A stretch of 55,837 nt of DNA, taken from assembly GCA_017442805.1 (NCBI GenBank), contig JAFRZA010000008.1:1-55837 (forward strand), given 5' to 3'. This document shows positions 1-7,945 of this stretch, one piece after another. This DNA is from Erysipelotrichaceae bacterium (GTDB lineage Bacteria; Bacillota_I; Bacilli_A; Erysipelotrichales; Erysipelotrichaceae). Both the position numbers and the translations under genes were made by a program. The stretch's first letter is position 1. Every line of letters starts with the position of its first letter. The notes beneath the pieces are model-generated. The model saw only the letters and a list, made by a program, of their open reading frames with translations, searched no databases and was not told the DNA's origin.

Positions 1-1
1 A

Positions 2-265
2 AACTCCTTCATCATGTTCATGATCCTGGCCGCCATCGCTTTCATCATTAACCTGGCCTTTTTCAGGGTCTCCGAGGGTACCATCAACATGTTCTTCCTG
101 GGGCCGGCCAACACCACGATCATCGTCTTCAAGGACATCGCGGAACGGTTTGGCTGGTATGTCAATCTGCCCATCTGGCTGGCTTGCGTAACCGGAGGGG
201 CCTGGATCTTCTTCTTCATTTGGACCAGAATCCCTGCTAATCAGAGTCTTAACATGCAGGAATAA
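2..265 (+). CDS. C-terminal fragment of a YwaF/TMEM164-like integral membrane protein (partial)
   Basis: The reading frame is open to the left edge, so only the last ~87 residues are visible. They hold two hydrophobic segments around the stretch GPANTTIIVF and a second membrane span ending in FFFIWTRIP. The spacing and the 'NMFFLGP...LPIWL' pattern resemble the end of the protein at 18382-19116 (NYIFTYDPG...LPVALPV), which looks like the YwaF/TP0381 (TMEM164-like) membrane family. The function of that family is not established. The start and most of the protein lie outside the window. Confidence 0.55.
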   Translation, partial: NSFIMFMILAAIAFIINLAFFRVSEGTINMFFLGPANTTIIVFKDIAERFGWYVNLPIWLACVTGGAWIFFFIWTRIPANQSLNMQE

Positions 266-552
266 TAGAGATCTGCTTGCTGTTCACCATGCGTTTTTTC
301 TGTGCTGAAAGATAAATGGGCACCGTCGGACAAATTGCCAGCGTTCTATTGTTCCTTGCGATGTCAAAAGTTCTCGATGCACATTCTTTTTTTCGGCCGG
401 TTCACTGTTAAGGTGAGAATTTTGCTACATACGTGCTACATATATGCTACATACAAATTGATTTTCTGAGGTAAATCAGCCATCATAATGCGTCAAAAAA
501 CACGAAAAAAGGCCCAAAATGGACCTTTTCCGTAATCTTGTTTGGATACAGA
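266..552. other. Intergenic region with a three-copy 11-bp direct repeat
   Basis: No gene is seen here. At 424-453 the octamer GCTACATA occurs three times, each start 11 bp from the last (424, 435, 446). The rpsI terminator follows at 503-529. The repeat may be a protein-binding site; see findings. Confidence 0.5.
503..529 (-). terminator. Rho-independent terminator of rplM-rpsI
   Basis: Read on the minus strand, AAAAGGTCC pairs with GGGCCTTTT around a short loop and is followed by a T run. It lies ~25 bp past the rpsI stop codon. Confidence 0.75.
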
Positions 553-960
553 TTAACGCTTTGAGAACTGCGGAGCCCTTCTGGCTGCCTTTAAGCCGTA
601 CTTCTTTCTTTCCTTGGCGCGGGAATCTCTGGTGAGGAATCCTGCAGCCTTCAGCTTCGGACGGTAATCATCAACAACACCTAACAGTGCTCTTGAGATG
701 GCATGTCTCATGGCTCCGGCCTGGCCAGTATATCCACCGCCGTAAACGTTGATGTTTACATCGTACTGACCGACGGTCTCGGTAACCTCGAACGGTGCTC
801 TAACGACCATTCTTAAGGTTTCCTGCGGCAGATATTCGTCCAACGTCTTACCGTTGACCTTGATATCGCCCTTTCCCGCAGTGAGGTAGGCTCTCGCAAC
901 TGAAGTCTTTCTGCGACCAGTGCCTTGGTATCTGACTACTTCTTTTTTCTTTGCTGGCAT
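553..960 (-). CDS. rpsI: 30S ribosomal protein S9
   Basis: 135 residues, close to the usual ~130. The sequence has the S9 hallmarks: [14 protein letters not shown] near the N-terminus, [19 protein letters not shown] in the middle, and the basic tail ending in SKR that reaches into the ribosomal P site. It sits 11 bp downstream of rplM, as is standard, with its own AGGAGG ribosome-binding site (rc of 970-975). It is presumably co-transcribed with rplM from the promoter at 1477-1505 and controlled by the leader at 1436-1475. Confidence 0.97.
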   Translation of the reverse strand: MPAKKKEVVRYQGTGRRKTSVARAYLTAGKGDIKVNGKTLDEYLPQETLRMVVRAPFEVTETVGQYDVNINVYGGGYTGQAGAMRHAISRALLGVVDDYRPKLKAAGFLTRDSRAKERKKYGLKAARRAPQFSKR

Positions 961-971
961 GACTGATCCTC

Positions 972-1409
972 CTAGTCTTCAATCTTCAGCTCAACCGGCT
1001 GCTGAGCCTGATGCGGATGTTCGGCACCTTTGTAAACAAATAAATGCTTACGCTGTACGTTACCTAACTTAGTGTGGGGTAACATGCCGTGGATGGACTT
1101 TTCAACCCATTCGACGGTGTATTTATCCTTCATGGTACGCATTGATCTTACGCGTAATCCACCCGGATACTGTGAATGATGATAGTAGTTCTTGGTTTCC
1201 AGTTTGTTGCCGGTAACGACGATCTTGTCGGCGTTGATGACAATAACATAGTCTCCACAATCAACATTCGGGGTGTACTCTGGTTTGTTCTTGCCTTTGA
1301 GAACGGATGCAACAACGGATGATAAGCGGCCCAATGTCTTACCTGTTCCATCGACGACATACCACGTACGTTTAACTTCTGCTGGTTTTAACATCGTTGT
1401 CTGACGCAT
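972..1409 (-). CDS. rplM: 50S ribosomal protein L13
   Basis: 145 residues, the normal length for L13. Recognisable segments are [16 protein letters not shown] near the start, then [23 protein letters not shown], and [12 protein letters not shown] toward the C-terminus. It is the first gene of the two-gene rplM-rpsI operon. The start at 1409 is preceded by AGGAGG at a somewhat long spacing (about 12 nt). A second Met five codons in is possible, but the upstream start fits the leader architecture. Confidence 0.97.
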   Translation of the reverse strand: MRQTTMLKPAEVKRTWYVVDGTGKTLGRLSSVVASVLKGKNKPEYTPNVDCGDYVIVINADKIVVTGNKLETKNYYHHSQYPGGLRVRSMRTMKDKYTVEWVEKSIHGMLPHTKLGNVQRKHLFVYKGAEHPHQAQQPVELKIED

Positions 1410-1435
1410 GTCTTAACTTTTCCTCCTAACCAAAT

Positions 1436-1475
1436 GTAGTTTCCGGGGCTACCTTTGGCATAAAGTGCCAACTAC
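1436..1475 (-). promoter_or_regulatory. L13 leader-like RNA structure upstream of rplM
   Basis: On the minus strand the leader begins GTAGTT and closes with AACTAC, enclosing a small hairpin TGGC-loop-GCCA and the segment GGTAGCCCCGG. The compact stem directly before the rplM ribosome-binding site matches what is known of the Firmicutes L13 leader, an autoregulatory mRNA element bound by L13. Pairing was read by eye; a covariance-model search was not possible. Confidence 0.7.
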
Positions 1476-1476
1476 T

Positions 1477-1505
1477 ATTTTACGGAAGAGGGGTGCCCCT
1501 GTCAA
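1477..1505 (-). promoter_or_regulatory. Sigma-A promoter of rplM-rpsI
   Basis: Minus strand: TTGACA (1505-1500), a 17-bp spacer, then TAAAAT (1482-1477). Transcription would begin just at the L13 leader. Confidence 0.75.
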
Positions 1506-1558
1506 CAGGAAAAAACACCTTTTATCACAGGTTTTTCCGCGGTTTTCCGGTGACAGAA

Positions 1559-1581
1559 AACCGGCGTCTGTGGCGCCGGTC
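1559..1581 (-). terminator. Terminator of the lipoprotein gene
   Basis: Minus strand stem ACCGGCG / CGCCGGT with a 7-nt loop followed by TTTTCTGTC. It lies just downstream of the stop codon at 1603. Confidence 0.65.
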
Positions 1582-1602
1582 ATCTTCTCGTTTTCTTCTG
1601 TT

Positions 1603-2508
1603 CTAGAAATTGACCTTGATGGATTTGAACCATCTGACAAAAGCCGGAAGCAGCAGATCTTCCATGTCCGTGTAGAGAATGCCTTCACAGTACAGATAAC
1701 CGTCGGAAGCCTTCAGCAGCGTCATCACGTAACTGATTTCTTCCTCAGCGTTGCGGTAGATGTAGTAGTGAAGATCACCGTCACTGCGGATCTCCTCAGC
1801 GCCTTCATCGGTCGATCTGACCATTTCCAGTGCTTCGATTTCGGTGGCGGGGCACTCAAAGCCGTTTTCCTTAAATACCTCTGCGGTGTAGTGGTCGAAG
1901 CCAATTGACGCGCAGTTGGAGTAGTAGGAGATGTATTCGTCATCCTCAGTCATGCAGTCGGGCAGATCGATGGTGAACATGCCGTTGTCAAAGGTCTTGT
2001 AGTCCGGGGTCGAAGCGACATCGGTGACCTTGATGGCGGCTGCGAATTCATCGAAGCGGGAAGGCAGCTGTTTGGAATCGCTGAAGCACAGCATGCTGAC
2101 GATGTAATAGCCGTCATTTCCCGGCAGGCAGACGATCTTGTAGTAGATGTCATCCTTGACAGTGTCAAAGACGTAGCGGTCACCGACCATGCCGGCGGAA
2201 GTCTGGATCTCATCATCAGAACTGATGTCATCGCCGTATTCCTTGACATCCCGGTACTCGTAACCCAGAACGTGCAGGGTGTCGTTGCTTTCATATTCGA
2301 CATAAACGACGATCTGAGCGGCGTCGGTAGAGACATGGTTCTCATTGGACGTGGCATAGGGGAAGCGGTCGTCCTCAAATGCCTCAAAGCCGCTGGGCAG
2401 ATAAAGCAAAAGGCCCAGACCGGTATCATATTCCTTCAGTGAACTCTTGGCTGAGCAGCCCGGCAGCACGAACGCCAGGGCCAGCAATAACGCGAAAATC
2501 TTCTTCAT
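1603..2508 (-). CDS. Secreted lipoprotein of unknown function
   Basis: 301 residues. The N-terminus is a lipoprotein signal: MKKIF, a hydrophobic stretch, then LPGC, so the protein should be lipidated at Cys18 and anchored to the outer face of the membrane. The mature part is acidic and rich in Tyr and Asp, with two similar halves (each has a Y-x-T/D-x-G-x-L-LPSGF or ...DNGMFTIDLPDCM type motif, as in PsbP/DUF-like small lipoproteins). I do not recognise a named family. It is transcribed alone, divergent from the gene at 2629, with its terminator at 1559-1581. Confidence 0.75.
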   Translation of the reverse strand: MKKIFALLLALAFVLPGCSAKSSLKEYDTGLGLLLYLPSGFEAFEDDRFPYATSNENHVSTDAAQIVVYVEYESNDTLHVLGYEYRDVKEYGDDISSDDEIQTSAGMVGDRYVFDTVKDDIYYKIVCLPGNDGYYIVSMLCFSDSKQLPSRFDEFAAAIKVTDVASTPDYKTFDNGMFTIDLPDCMTEDDEYISYYSNCASIGFDHYTAEVFKENGFECPATEIEALEMVRSTDEGAEEIRSDGDLHYYIYRNAEEEISYVMTLLKASDGYLYCEGILYTDMEDLLLPAFVRWFKSIKVNF

Positions 2509-2576
2509 ATTTCTTACCTCGCTGTTATTTTACCATAAACACGGCGCTTTTCCCTAAGCCTATGCCTTCAAAGCAT

Positions 2577-2606
2577 TTGTCTTTGTTCGAGTTTCTGTTA
2601 TATAAT
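2577..2606 (+). promoter_or_regulatory. Likely promoter for the Ig/3D-like protein gene
   Basis: A perfect TATAAT at 2601-2606 lies 22 bp upstream of the start codon at 2629. The -35 is weak (TTTGTC at 2577, 18-bp spacer). Confidence 0.45.
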
Positions 2607-2628
2607 ATTCAAACAGGAAGGACATGAC

Positions 2629-3567
2629 ATGAAGAAAGTTCTGATTTGGATCCTGACGGCAGCCAACCTGGTCTGCGGTTTAGTCGTCTACAATCACTAT
2701 CACACTGCCAGACTGATGGCCGAAAGCCTCACCGAGCTGCAGCAGCGGGTCTTTCTGAAGCTTTCGGAAGAGCCGCAGCAACTGCTCTATGGCGAAGGCA
2801 GCTGGGACTGCCGGCAGCTGGTGGAAGACTACGGCGGTGACGAGCTTTCCTTCGACCTGGCGCAGATCGATCTGACGCAGCTGGGCGAGCATGTCGTCAA
2901 TGTGACCGTCAGCTCAACTGACGAGTACGGCCAGACCTGTTCAGCCAGCGGCAGCGTGACCGTCAGTGTCATCGACGCCACCGCGCCGGTAATCTCACTC
3001 AAGAACGAAACCGTCAGCATGATCGCCGGCGGCGAGTTCGACCCGTCCGCCAACATCGTCTCGGTAAGCGATGACGTGGACGGCAGCCTGACCCTGAGCG
3101 AGAAGCTGATGCCGGGAACCTATACCCTTTCTTCCCAGGTCAACAGCATGAAGGTGGGAACCTATCAGGTGACCGTCGAAGCCATGGACCGTCAGGGCAA
3201 TACCGAAAGCCTTTCCTATAAGGTGTCCATCAGGTCTGCTTCCAACTACCGCAATCCGGCCTACAAGGGTGAAAAGCTCACCAAGAAGAGAGGCACGGTC
3301 AACGGTCCCAGCGGCAAGGAGACCTACTACAATCTCAAGATGGACGGCGTCATCAGGATCATGCGGAGAATGGGCAACAACGATCCCTACTGGATCAGGG
3401 AAGACGGCTGCAAGATGCTGGGCGACTACATCATGGTCGCCGCCAACCTGGAGATCAGGCCCCGGGGGACCCTGGTGCTGACCTCGCTGGGCATGGGCAT
3501 CGTCTGCGACACCGGCGCCTTCGCCCACCGCAACGTCTATCAGCTCGACATCGCCGTCGACTGGTAG
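2629..3567 (+). CDS. Membrane-anchored surface protein with Ig-like and 3D-like domains
   Basis: 312 residues. An N-terminal hydrophobic segment (VLIWILTAANLVCGLVV) is an uncleaved anchor or signal. It is followed by a short coiled stretch, then by Ig-like modules of the bacterial DUF5011/cadherin type ('VSSTDEYGQTCSASGSVTVSV', 'DATAPVISL'). The C-terminal ~80 residues (YIMVAANLEIRPRGTLV ... GMGIVCDTGAF ... DIAVDW) resemble a 3D/double-psi-barrel domain of the kind found in cell-wall enzymes such as YocH. The Asp of 'CDTGAF' and the two Asp of 'DIAVDW' are kept. A role in cell-wall turnover or surface attachment is inference. AGGAAGG precedes the start. Confidence 0.75.
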   Translation: MKKVLIWILTAANLVCGLVVYNHYHTARLMAESLTELQQRVFLKLSEEPQQLLYGEGSWDCRQLVEDYGGDELSFDLAQIDLTQLGEHVVNVTVSSTDEYGQTCSASGSVTVSVIDATAPVISLKNETVSMIAGGEFDPSANIVSVSDDVDGSLTLSEKLMPGTYTLSSQVNSMKVGTYQVTVEAMDRQGNTESLSYKVSIRSASNYRNPAYKGEKLTKKRGTVNGPSGKETYYNLKMDGVIRIMRRMGNNDPYWIREDGCKMLGDYIMVAANLEIRPRGTLVLTSLGMGIVCDTGAFAHRNVYQLDIAVDW

Positions 3568-3568
3568 G

Positions 3569-3590
3569 AAAAAAAGCACGCTGAGCGTGC
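3569..3590 (-). terminator. Terminator of the lipid kinase gene
   Basis: Minus strand GCACGC-TCA-GCGTGC followed by seven T. It is interleaved with the plus-strand terminator at 3609-3632, so each convergent gene reads through the other's hairpin before meeting its own T tract. Confidence 0.7.
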
Positions 3591-3608
3591 CGTAATGACT
3601 TAACTTAC

Positions 3609-3632
3609 AGGTTCAGTTTCTGAACCTTTTCT
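3609..3632 (+). terminator. Terminator of the Ig/3D-like protein gene
   Basis: AGGTTCAG, loop TTT, CTGAACCT, then TTTCTT on the plus strand; it abuts the stop codon of the convergent gene at 3632. Confidence 0.7.
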
Positions 3633-4552
3633 TATGCCCTCTGGCTGCCGGAGGGCACCAGGAAGCTGATCTTCCTGTCAACGATCTCGATGGTGAAGCG
3701 GGAATCCTTCATCATCTCGCCGTCCGCCGCGATGTAGAACGGCTTTTCGGCTTCAATTTCAACTTTGCGGCCCTGGCGGTAAACCAGGAAATCGTTGAAC
3801 TTCTCGTTGTCCAGATGCTCGCCCTTGCGGTAGTAGCCGATCAGCGAAGCCAGCCGGGGGATGCTGATGGGAGTGGCCAGGCATACATCCATCAGCCCGT
3901 CGTCAGCTACCGCCCGCGGCGCCGCCTTGTAGCCCCCGCCGATGTGGGAGCCGTTGGCGACCGTTGCCAGCATGAACTTTCCTTTGGGGTTGATGATCTC
4001 GCCGTCGACGCTGACGGTGCCCTTATGATGGCGTCCGGCCAGTACGGCCACGATGATTCCGGTGGTGTAGGAATTGCGTCCGCCGATGATGGGTTTTCTT
4101 CTGACCTTTTCCATGTTCTCAATGGCCACGCAGTCAAAGCCGGTATCGATGACGTTCATCGAATAGGTTTCCCCGTTGATCAGCATCAGGTCGATGGCCT
4201 GAAGATGACCGTTAAGCAGGTTGTCCAGATTGGCAGCGTTGTCCACGTCACCGTAGTACTTGATGAAGTCGTTGCCCGAACCGCAGGGCCAGCAGCCGAA
4301 ACAGGCGTTTGAGCAGCGGGCCACGCCGTTGACGATCTCGTTGAGCGTGCCGTCGCCGCCGGCGCCGATGAAACAGAACTGCTCCTCAGGCCGCTGTCCG
4401 CAGGTGTTGATGATGAAGTCGACGGCGTCATGAGGCGCCTTGGTATAGTAGACCTCATAGTCGAGGCCTTTTCTTTTCTTCAGCTGTTCCAGCAGGCCGT
4501 CTTCGGAGTTTTCCCTGCCGGCTGCCGGATTGATCACGAATACATATTTCAT
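3632..4552 (-). CDS. Diacylglycerol kinase family lipid kinase (DgkB/YegS type)
   Basis: 306 residues, the usual length for soluble bacterial lipid kinases. The ATP-binding fold begins with FVINPAAGRENS. The signature GAGGDGTLNEIVNG at residues ~82-95 and the following PCGSGNDFIKY (glycine-rich, substrate and metal binding) are intact, as is the C-terminal ADGE motif. The reaction would be phosphorylation of diacylglycerol or a related lipid at the inner membrane face, recycling lipid from lipoteichoic acid synthesis. It stands alone and faces the gene at 2629 tail to tail. Confidence 0.9.
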   Translation of the reverse strand: MKYVFVINPAAGRENSEDGLLEQLKKRKGLDYEVYYTKAPHDAVDFIINTCGQRPEEQFCFIGAGGDGTLNEIVNGVARCSNACFGCWPCGSGNDFIKYYGDVDNAANLDNLLNGHLQAIDLMLINGETYSMNVIDTGFDCVAIENMEKVRRKPIIGGRNSYTTGIIVAVLAGRHHKGTVSVDGEIINPKGKFMLATVANGSHIGGGYKAAPRAVADDGLMDVCLATPISIPRLASLIGYYRKGEHLDNEKFNDFLVYRQGRKVEIEAEKPFYIAADGEMMKDSRFTIEIVDRKISFLVPSGSQRA

Positions 4553-4707
4553 TTGCCGTTCCCTTCCGGAATGTTTCTTTCCTTTATCGTATCATAAAAC
4601 CGCCCCAGTTTTAAGAGCGGCGGCGGAGGGCTGTGCTATAATGGATAAGATGGCCGGTGACGCCGGCTGTCAGTTACCTGTCCCCGGGGGACAAGGAGGA
4701 TGAATTC

Positions 4708-5403
4708 ATGAAACTGGTTATCGAGAATCTGACTAAGAGCTATGGCAGCACCCTGGTGCTGGACGATCTGTCCTTCAGCTTTGAGCAGGGAAGGATGTAC
4801 GGCTTACTGGGCCGCAACGGCTCCGGCAAGACCACGCTTTTCAACTGCATCGACGGTCTGATCGACTATCAGCAGGGTCAGGCCTACATCGAACACGATG
4901 ACGGCAGCCGGGAGGAACTTGATTCCCACAATTTGGGTCTGGTGCTGACCGACCCGATGCTGCCGGAGTTTCTGACCGCCTGGGAATTCATCAAGACCTT
5001 CATAGAGATCAACGGCATCGTGCCCGAGCGCACGATCGATGAATACTTTGACCTGATCGCCATCGACGAAAAGAGCCGCCACAAGCTGATCAAGGACTTC
5101 TCCATGGGCATGAAGCACAAGCTGCAGATCCTGATGTACCTGATCGCCAAGCCGAAGGTGCTGCTGCTTGACGAGCCGCTGACTTCACTGGATGTCATCG
5201 TGGCCGCCGAGATCAAGCAGATGCTCAAGGAACTCAAGGGCGATCACGTCATCATCTTCTCCACTCACATCCTGGAACTGGCCACCTCTCTGTGCGACGA
5301 GATCGTGGTCATCAACAGCGGCAAGCTGGAACTGGTCGACAACGACATCATCCATACGCCGGAATTCGAAGAAAAGATCGTGGAGATCCTCAAGGGTGAA
5401 TAA
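4708..5403 (+). CDS. ABC transporter ATP-binding protein
   Basis: 231 residues from the ATG at 4708, chosen because AAGGAGG (4693-4699) stands 8 bp upstream and the N-terminus then matches other ABC-ATPases (MKLVIENLTKSYG). Walker A is GRNGSGKTT, the signature is degenerate (FSMGMKHKL in place of LSGGQ), Walker B is VLLLDEP, and the switch His lies in FSTHILE. This is the ATPase of an ABC-2-like exporter. Its stop overlaps the start of the membrane subunit at 5396, so the two are translationally coupled. The substrate is unknown. Confidence 0.9.
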   Translation: MKLVIENLTKSYGSTLVLDDLSFSFEQGRMYGLLGRNGSGKTTLFNCIDGLIDYQQGQAYIEHDDGSREELDSHNLGLVLTDPMLPEFLTAWEFIKTFIEINGIVPERTIDEYFDLIAIDEKSRHKLIKDFSMGMKHKLQILMYLIAKPKVLLLDEPLTSLDVIVAAEIKQMLKELKGDHVIIFSTHILELATSLCDEIVVINSGKLELVDNDIIHTPEFEEKIVEILKGE

Positions 5404-6973
5404 CCGTCAGCTGCGCCGGCGTATCTCCGACATCCGCTCGGCCAAGAAGGCCAACTCCTTCTTCTATTTCCTGTCGCACAGTTTCATCTTCAAGCATTTC
5501 TTCTACGACGACCTGCCGGAAGAATACATTGCCAAGGAAGGCATCGGCCTGACCCTGATCATTCTCAATTACCTGATCCGCTTCAGCCGCAAGATCTTCT
5601 ATTTACTGTTTCTGACCATTGTCTGCAGCCATCAGGCTGACCGTTTCCTGTCCGCCTTCCTGCTTCTGGCCTTTGCCCGCGAGCTGTTTTCCGGCATCTT
5701 CCTGTTCAATGAGGAAGACTATGACATGATCATCCTGATGAAGGTCGAACCGAAGGACTACGGCCGCTATCTGCTCAGGCAGTATCTGATCGAGCAGGGC
5801 ATCATGTCCGCTCTGGCCGGCGTCTTTCTGGCCGCGCTGCTGGAAATCAATGTTCTAAGGGCATTCTACTGGATGGCGCTGCGGCTGGGCGTGACCTACG
5901 TCATGCAGGCCGTTGACCTGCTGATCGGCGAACGCCGGGGCCAGTGGGTGCGCACCAGGGTGCTGGGCCGGCTGATCATCGCCGCCGTGCTGATTGCGAT
6001 CACCGCCCTCAGCGTCTTCCTGTATGTCTGGATCCCGGCTCTGTACGTTGAACTGGCCGGTATCCTGATAGTCATCGGAGCTGTTGGCGCCTGGATCTAC
6101 ATGTACAACTTCGACAAATACAAACTGCTGTTCAAGTACAACCTGCTGCAGCTGACCATCAACGGCAAGAACAAGCAGCTGGTCATCGACGGAGTCGACT
6201 ACAGTTCCATTAACAAGAAGCTTAAGGCCAGGGAAGTCAGCACCAGCAAGACCGGCTTCCGCTACCTTTACAGCCTGTTTACCTCCCGCTACCGCCGCAA
6301 CATCTATTCCAGCTTCATCATCATGGTAGTGCTGAGCCTGCTGGTAGCCGGAGCGCTGCTCTTGCTTCCCAATACGGCGCTGTTTACCGACATTCTGGAA
6401 TTCTACGTGGATGATCAGTACATCTTCGAGATGCTGCCGGGGATGTTCTTCTTAATGTACTGCTTTACCTCGCGCTCAGCCAAGCAGTTCACCCAGCTGT
6501 GTTTCTTCCAGCTGGACCGCTATCTGATCAACTACAACTTCTACCGTACCAGGGAAGCCATCATGGCCAACCTGCACATGCGCTTACGCACCATCATGCT
6601 GCAGAATCTGGTCATCGGCGCCATCCTGTCGCTGGGCCTTTCCGGAAGCATGCTTCTCTATGGCGAAAACATCCAGGCCGGCAAGGTCATCGTCTGCTTC
6701 ATGCTGCCGCTGGCACTGGCCGTCTTCTACTGCTTCTACAACATCACCGGCTACTACCTGCTGCAGCCGTATTCCTTTGACGGTACCGTTGTCAACAAGT
6801 CCTATCCGGTCATTGACGGTGTCGTCTACGCTGTCTGTTACATCCTGATGGAAATTCACATTCCCATCAGTCTGCCGATCATGGCGGTGATAACGGTCTT
6901 ACTGGCCGTCATCTCAGCCGTCATGTACTGTCTGGTAATGAAGAGGGCCCCGAAGGCCTTCCGGGTAAGGTAG
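5396..6973 (+). CDS. Large ABC-2-like membrane subunit, partner of the ATPase at 4708
   Basis: About 525 residues from GTG at 5396, which overlaps the upstream gene by 8 bp. The open frame extends further upstream but only over the other gene. The first ~50 residues are cytoplasmic and basic (RRRISDIRSAKKANSFF). At least ten hydrophobic segments follow, in two blocks separated by a soluble loop at ~residues 240-290. It looks like a full-length exporter permease rather than a half-size one. The neighbour downstream is a CPBP protease, a pairing common in bacteriocin and self-immunity loci, but no bacteriocin-like ORF was seen. Confidence 0.8.
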   Translation: MNNRQLRRRISDIRSAKKANSFFYFLSHSFIFKHFFYDDLPEEYIAKEGIGLTLIILNYLIRFSRKIFYLLFLTIVCSHQADRFLSAFLLLAFARELFSGIFLFNEEDYDMIILMKVEPKDYGRYLLRQYLIEQGIMSALAGVFLAALLEINVLRAFYWMALRLGVTYVMQAVDLLIGERRGQWVRTRVLGRLIIAAVLIAITALSVFLYVWIPALYVELAGILIVIGAVGAWIYMYNFDKYKLLFKYNLLQLTINGKNKQLVIDGVDYSSINKKLKAREVSTSKTGFRYLYSLFTSRYRRNIYSSFIIMVVLSLLVAGALLLLPNTALFTDILEFYVDDQYIFEMLPGMFFLMYCFTSRSAKQFTQLCFFQLDRYLINYNFYRTREAIMANLHMRLRTIMLQNLVIGAILSLGLSGSMLLYGENIQAGKVIVCFMLPLALAVFYCFYNITGYYLLQPYSFDGTVVNKSYPVIDGVVYAVCYILMEIHIPISLPIMAVITVLLAVISAVMYCLVMKRAPKAFRVR

Positions 6974-6982
6974 GTGAAACTC

Positions 6983-7867
6983 ATGGTTAGAAAAGAAACA
7001 CCTGAACAGAGAGAATACTACAAGCCCTTCCGCTGCGTGGCCGGCTATGTGCTGTGCGTCATGGTCATCATGAACGCCCTGAACATGGCTACTTCCGGCA
7101 TTTCCATTGCCGGTCGGTTCATCTTCGAAAATGAGATCCTGCAGGACATCTTCTCCTCCGGAGTTCTCTACGGCAGCATGATCCTGGGCTACTACCTCTG
7201 TTACCGCATCTTTTTCCGCAAGTACATCGACCGCATCTATCAGCGGGAGACCATCAGGAAGGAGAAGCTGCTCTCCCTGATTCCCGTCTGCCTGGGCACC
7301 TTCGTCTACGGACTGTGCTGCTGGCAGCTGTGGAGTCTGGTTCCCGAAGTTGCCTATGAGACCGAAGAAGGTGCCATAGGTCTTTCCGGCATCATCTACG
7401 CCTGCCTGGGAGCTCCCATCATGGAAGAACTCGTCTTCCGCTACTGGATCCGCAAGCTCATGAAGCCTTACGGCCGCTGGTGCTACGTGCTGCTTTCCGC
7501 CCTGGCCTTCGGCCTGTTCCACGGAACCTGGCTGCAGAGCGTTCCGGCGATGTTCATCGGTCTGGCCTTCGGTCTGATCGCCTGGCATTACGATTCCATC
7601 GTCCCGACCGTGCTTCTGCACATCGCCAACAATACCCTGTCCACCGTTTCCGCTTACTACCCCATTGAGATCAGCGAAACGCTCATCTACGTCATCACCG
7701 CTGTCTTCTTAGCGATAATGTTCATCGTCCTGTTCAGGAAACTGCGGTGGAAGGATTTCGGCAAGCCGTTCAAGCTGATCCCGCAGTCCTTCTCCTACAT
7801 CGCCTTCATCGTTCTTTACGTCCTGATGATCGTCGGCGACGTTCTGATCAGACACTACTTCCATTAG
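6983..7867 (+). CDS. CPBP family intramembrane metalloprotease
   Basis: About 294 residues, mostly membrane spans. The CPBP/Abi signatures are present: motif 1 EELVFRYWI (Glu-Glu then Arg), motif 2 FGLFHGTW (His), and motif 3 HIANN (His-x-x-x-Asn). These form the predicted metal-dependent or glutamate-type protease site inside the membrane. I prefer the ATG at 6983 because AGGTG lies 6 bp upstream; the GTG at 6974, directly after the previous stop, is the alternative and would add three residues. It is the last gene of the exporter operon and ends at a strong terminator. Confidence 0.85.
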   Translation: MVRKETPEQREYYKPFRCVAGYVLCVMVIMNALNMATSGISIAGRFIFENEILQDIFSSGVLYGSMILGYYLCYRIFFRKYIDRIYQRETIRKEKLLSLIPVCLGTFVYGLCCWQLWSLVPEVAYETEEGAIGLSGIIYACLGAPIMEELVFRYWIRKLMKPYGRWCYVLLSALAFGLFHGTWLQSVPAMFIGLAFGLIAWHYDSIVPTVLLHIANNTLSTVSAYYPIEISETLIYVITAVFLAIMFIVLFRKLRWKDFGKPFKLIPQSFSYIAFIVLYVLMIVGDVLIRHYFH

Positions 7868-7891
7868 ACAGCCGGTTATCCGGCTGTTTTC
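7868..7891 (+). terminator. Terminator of the ABC exporter/CPBP operon
   Basis: ACAGCCGG, loop TTAT, CCGGCTGT, then TTTCTTTT, directly after the stop codon. Confidence 0.85.
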
Positions 7892-7945
7892 TTTTGTGCC
7901 GTTAGGCAGGGAAACGGCTTTGTGGTATCATAGAAGAAAGAGGTT

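Noticed and set aside
5192..5395. Extension of the 593-codon open frame into the ATPase gene as the true permease start
   Set aside because: The upstream part is an out-of-frame reading of the ATPase with low-complexity Ser/Arg composition; the GTG at 5396 fits the gene junction.
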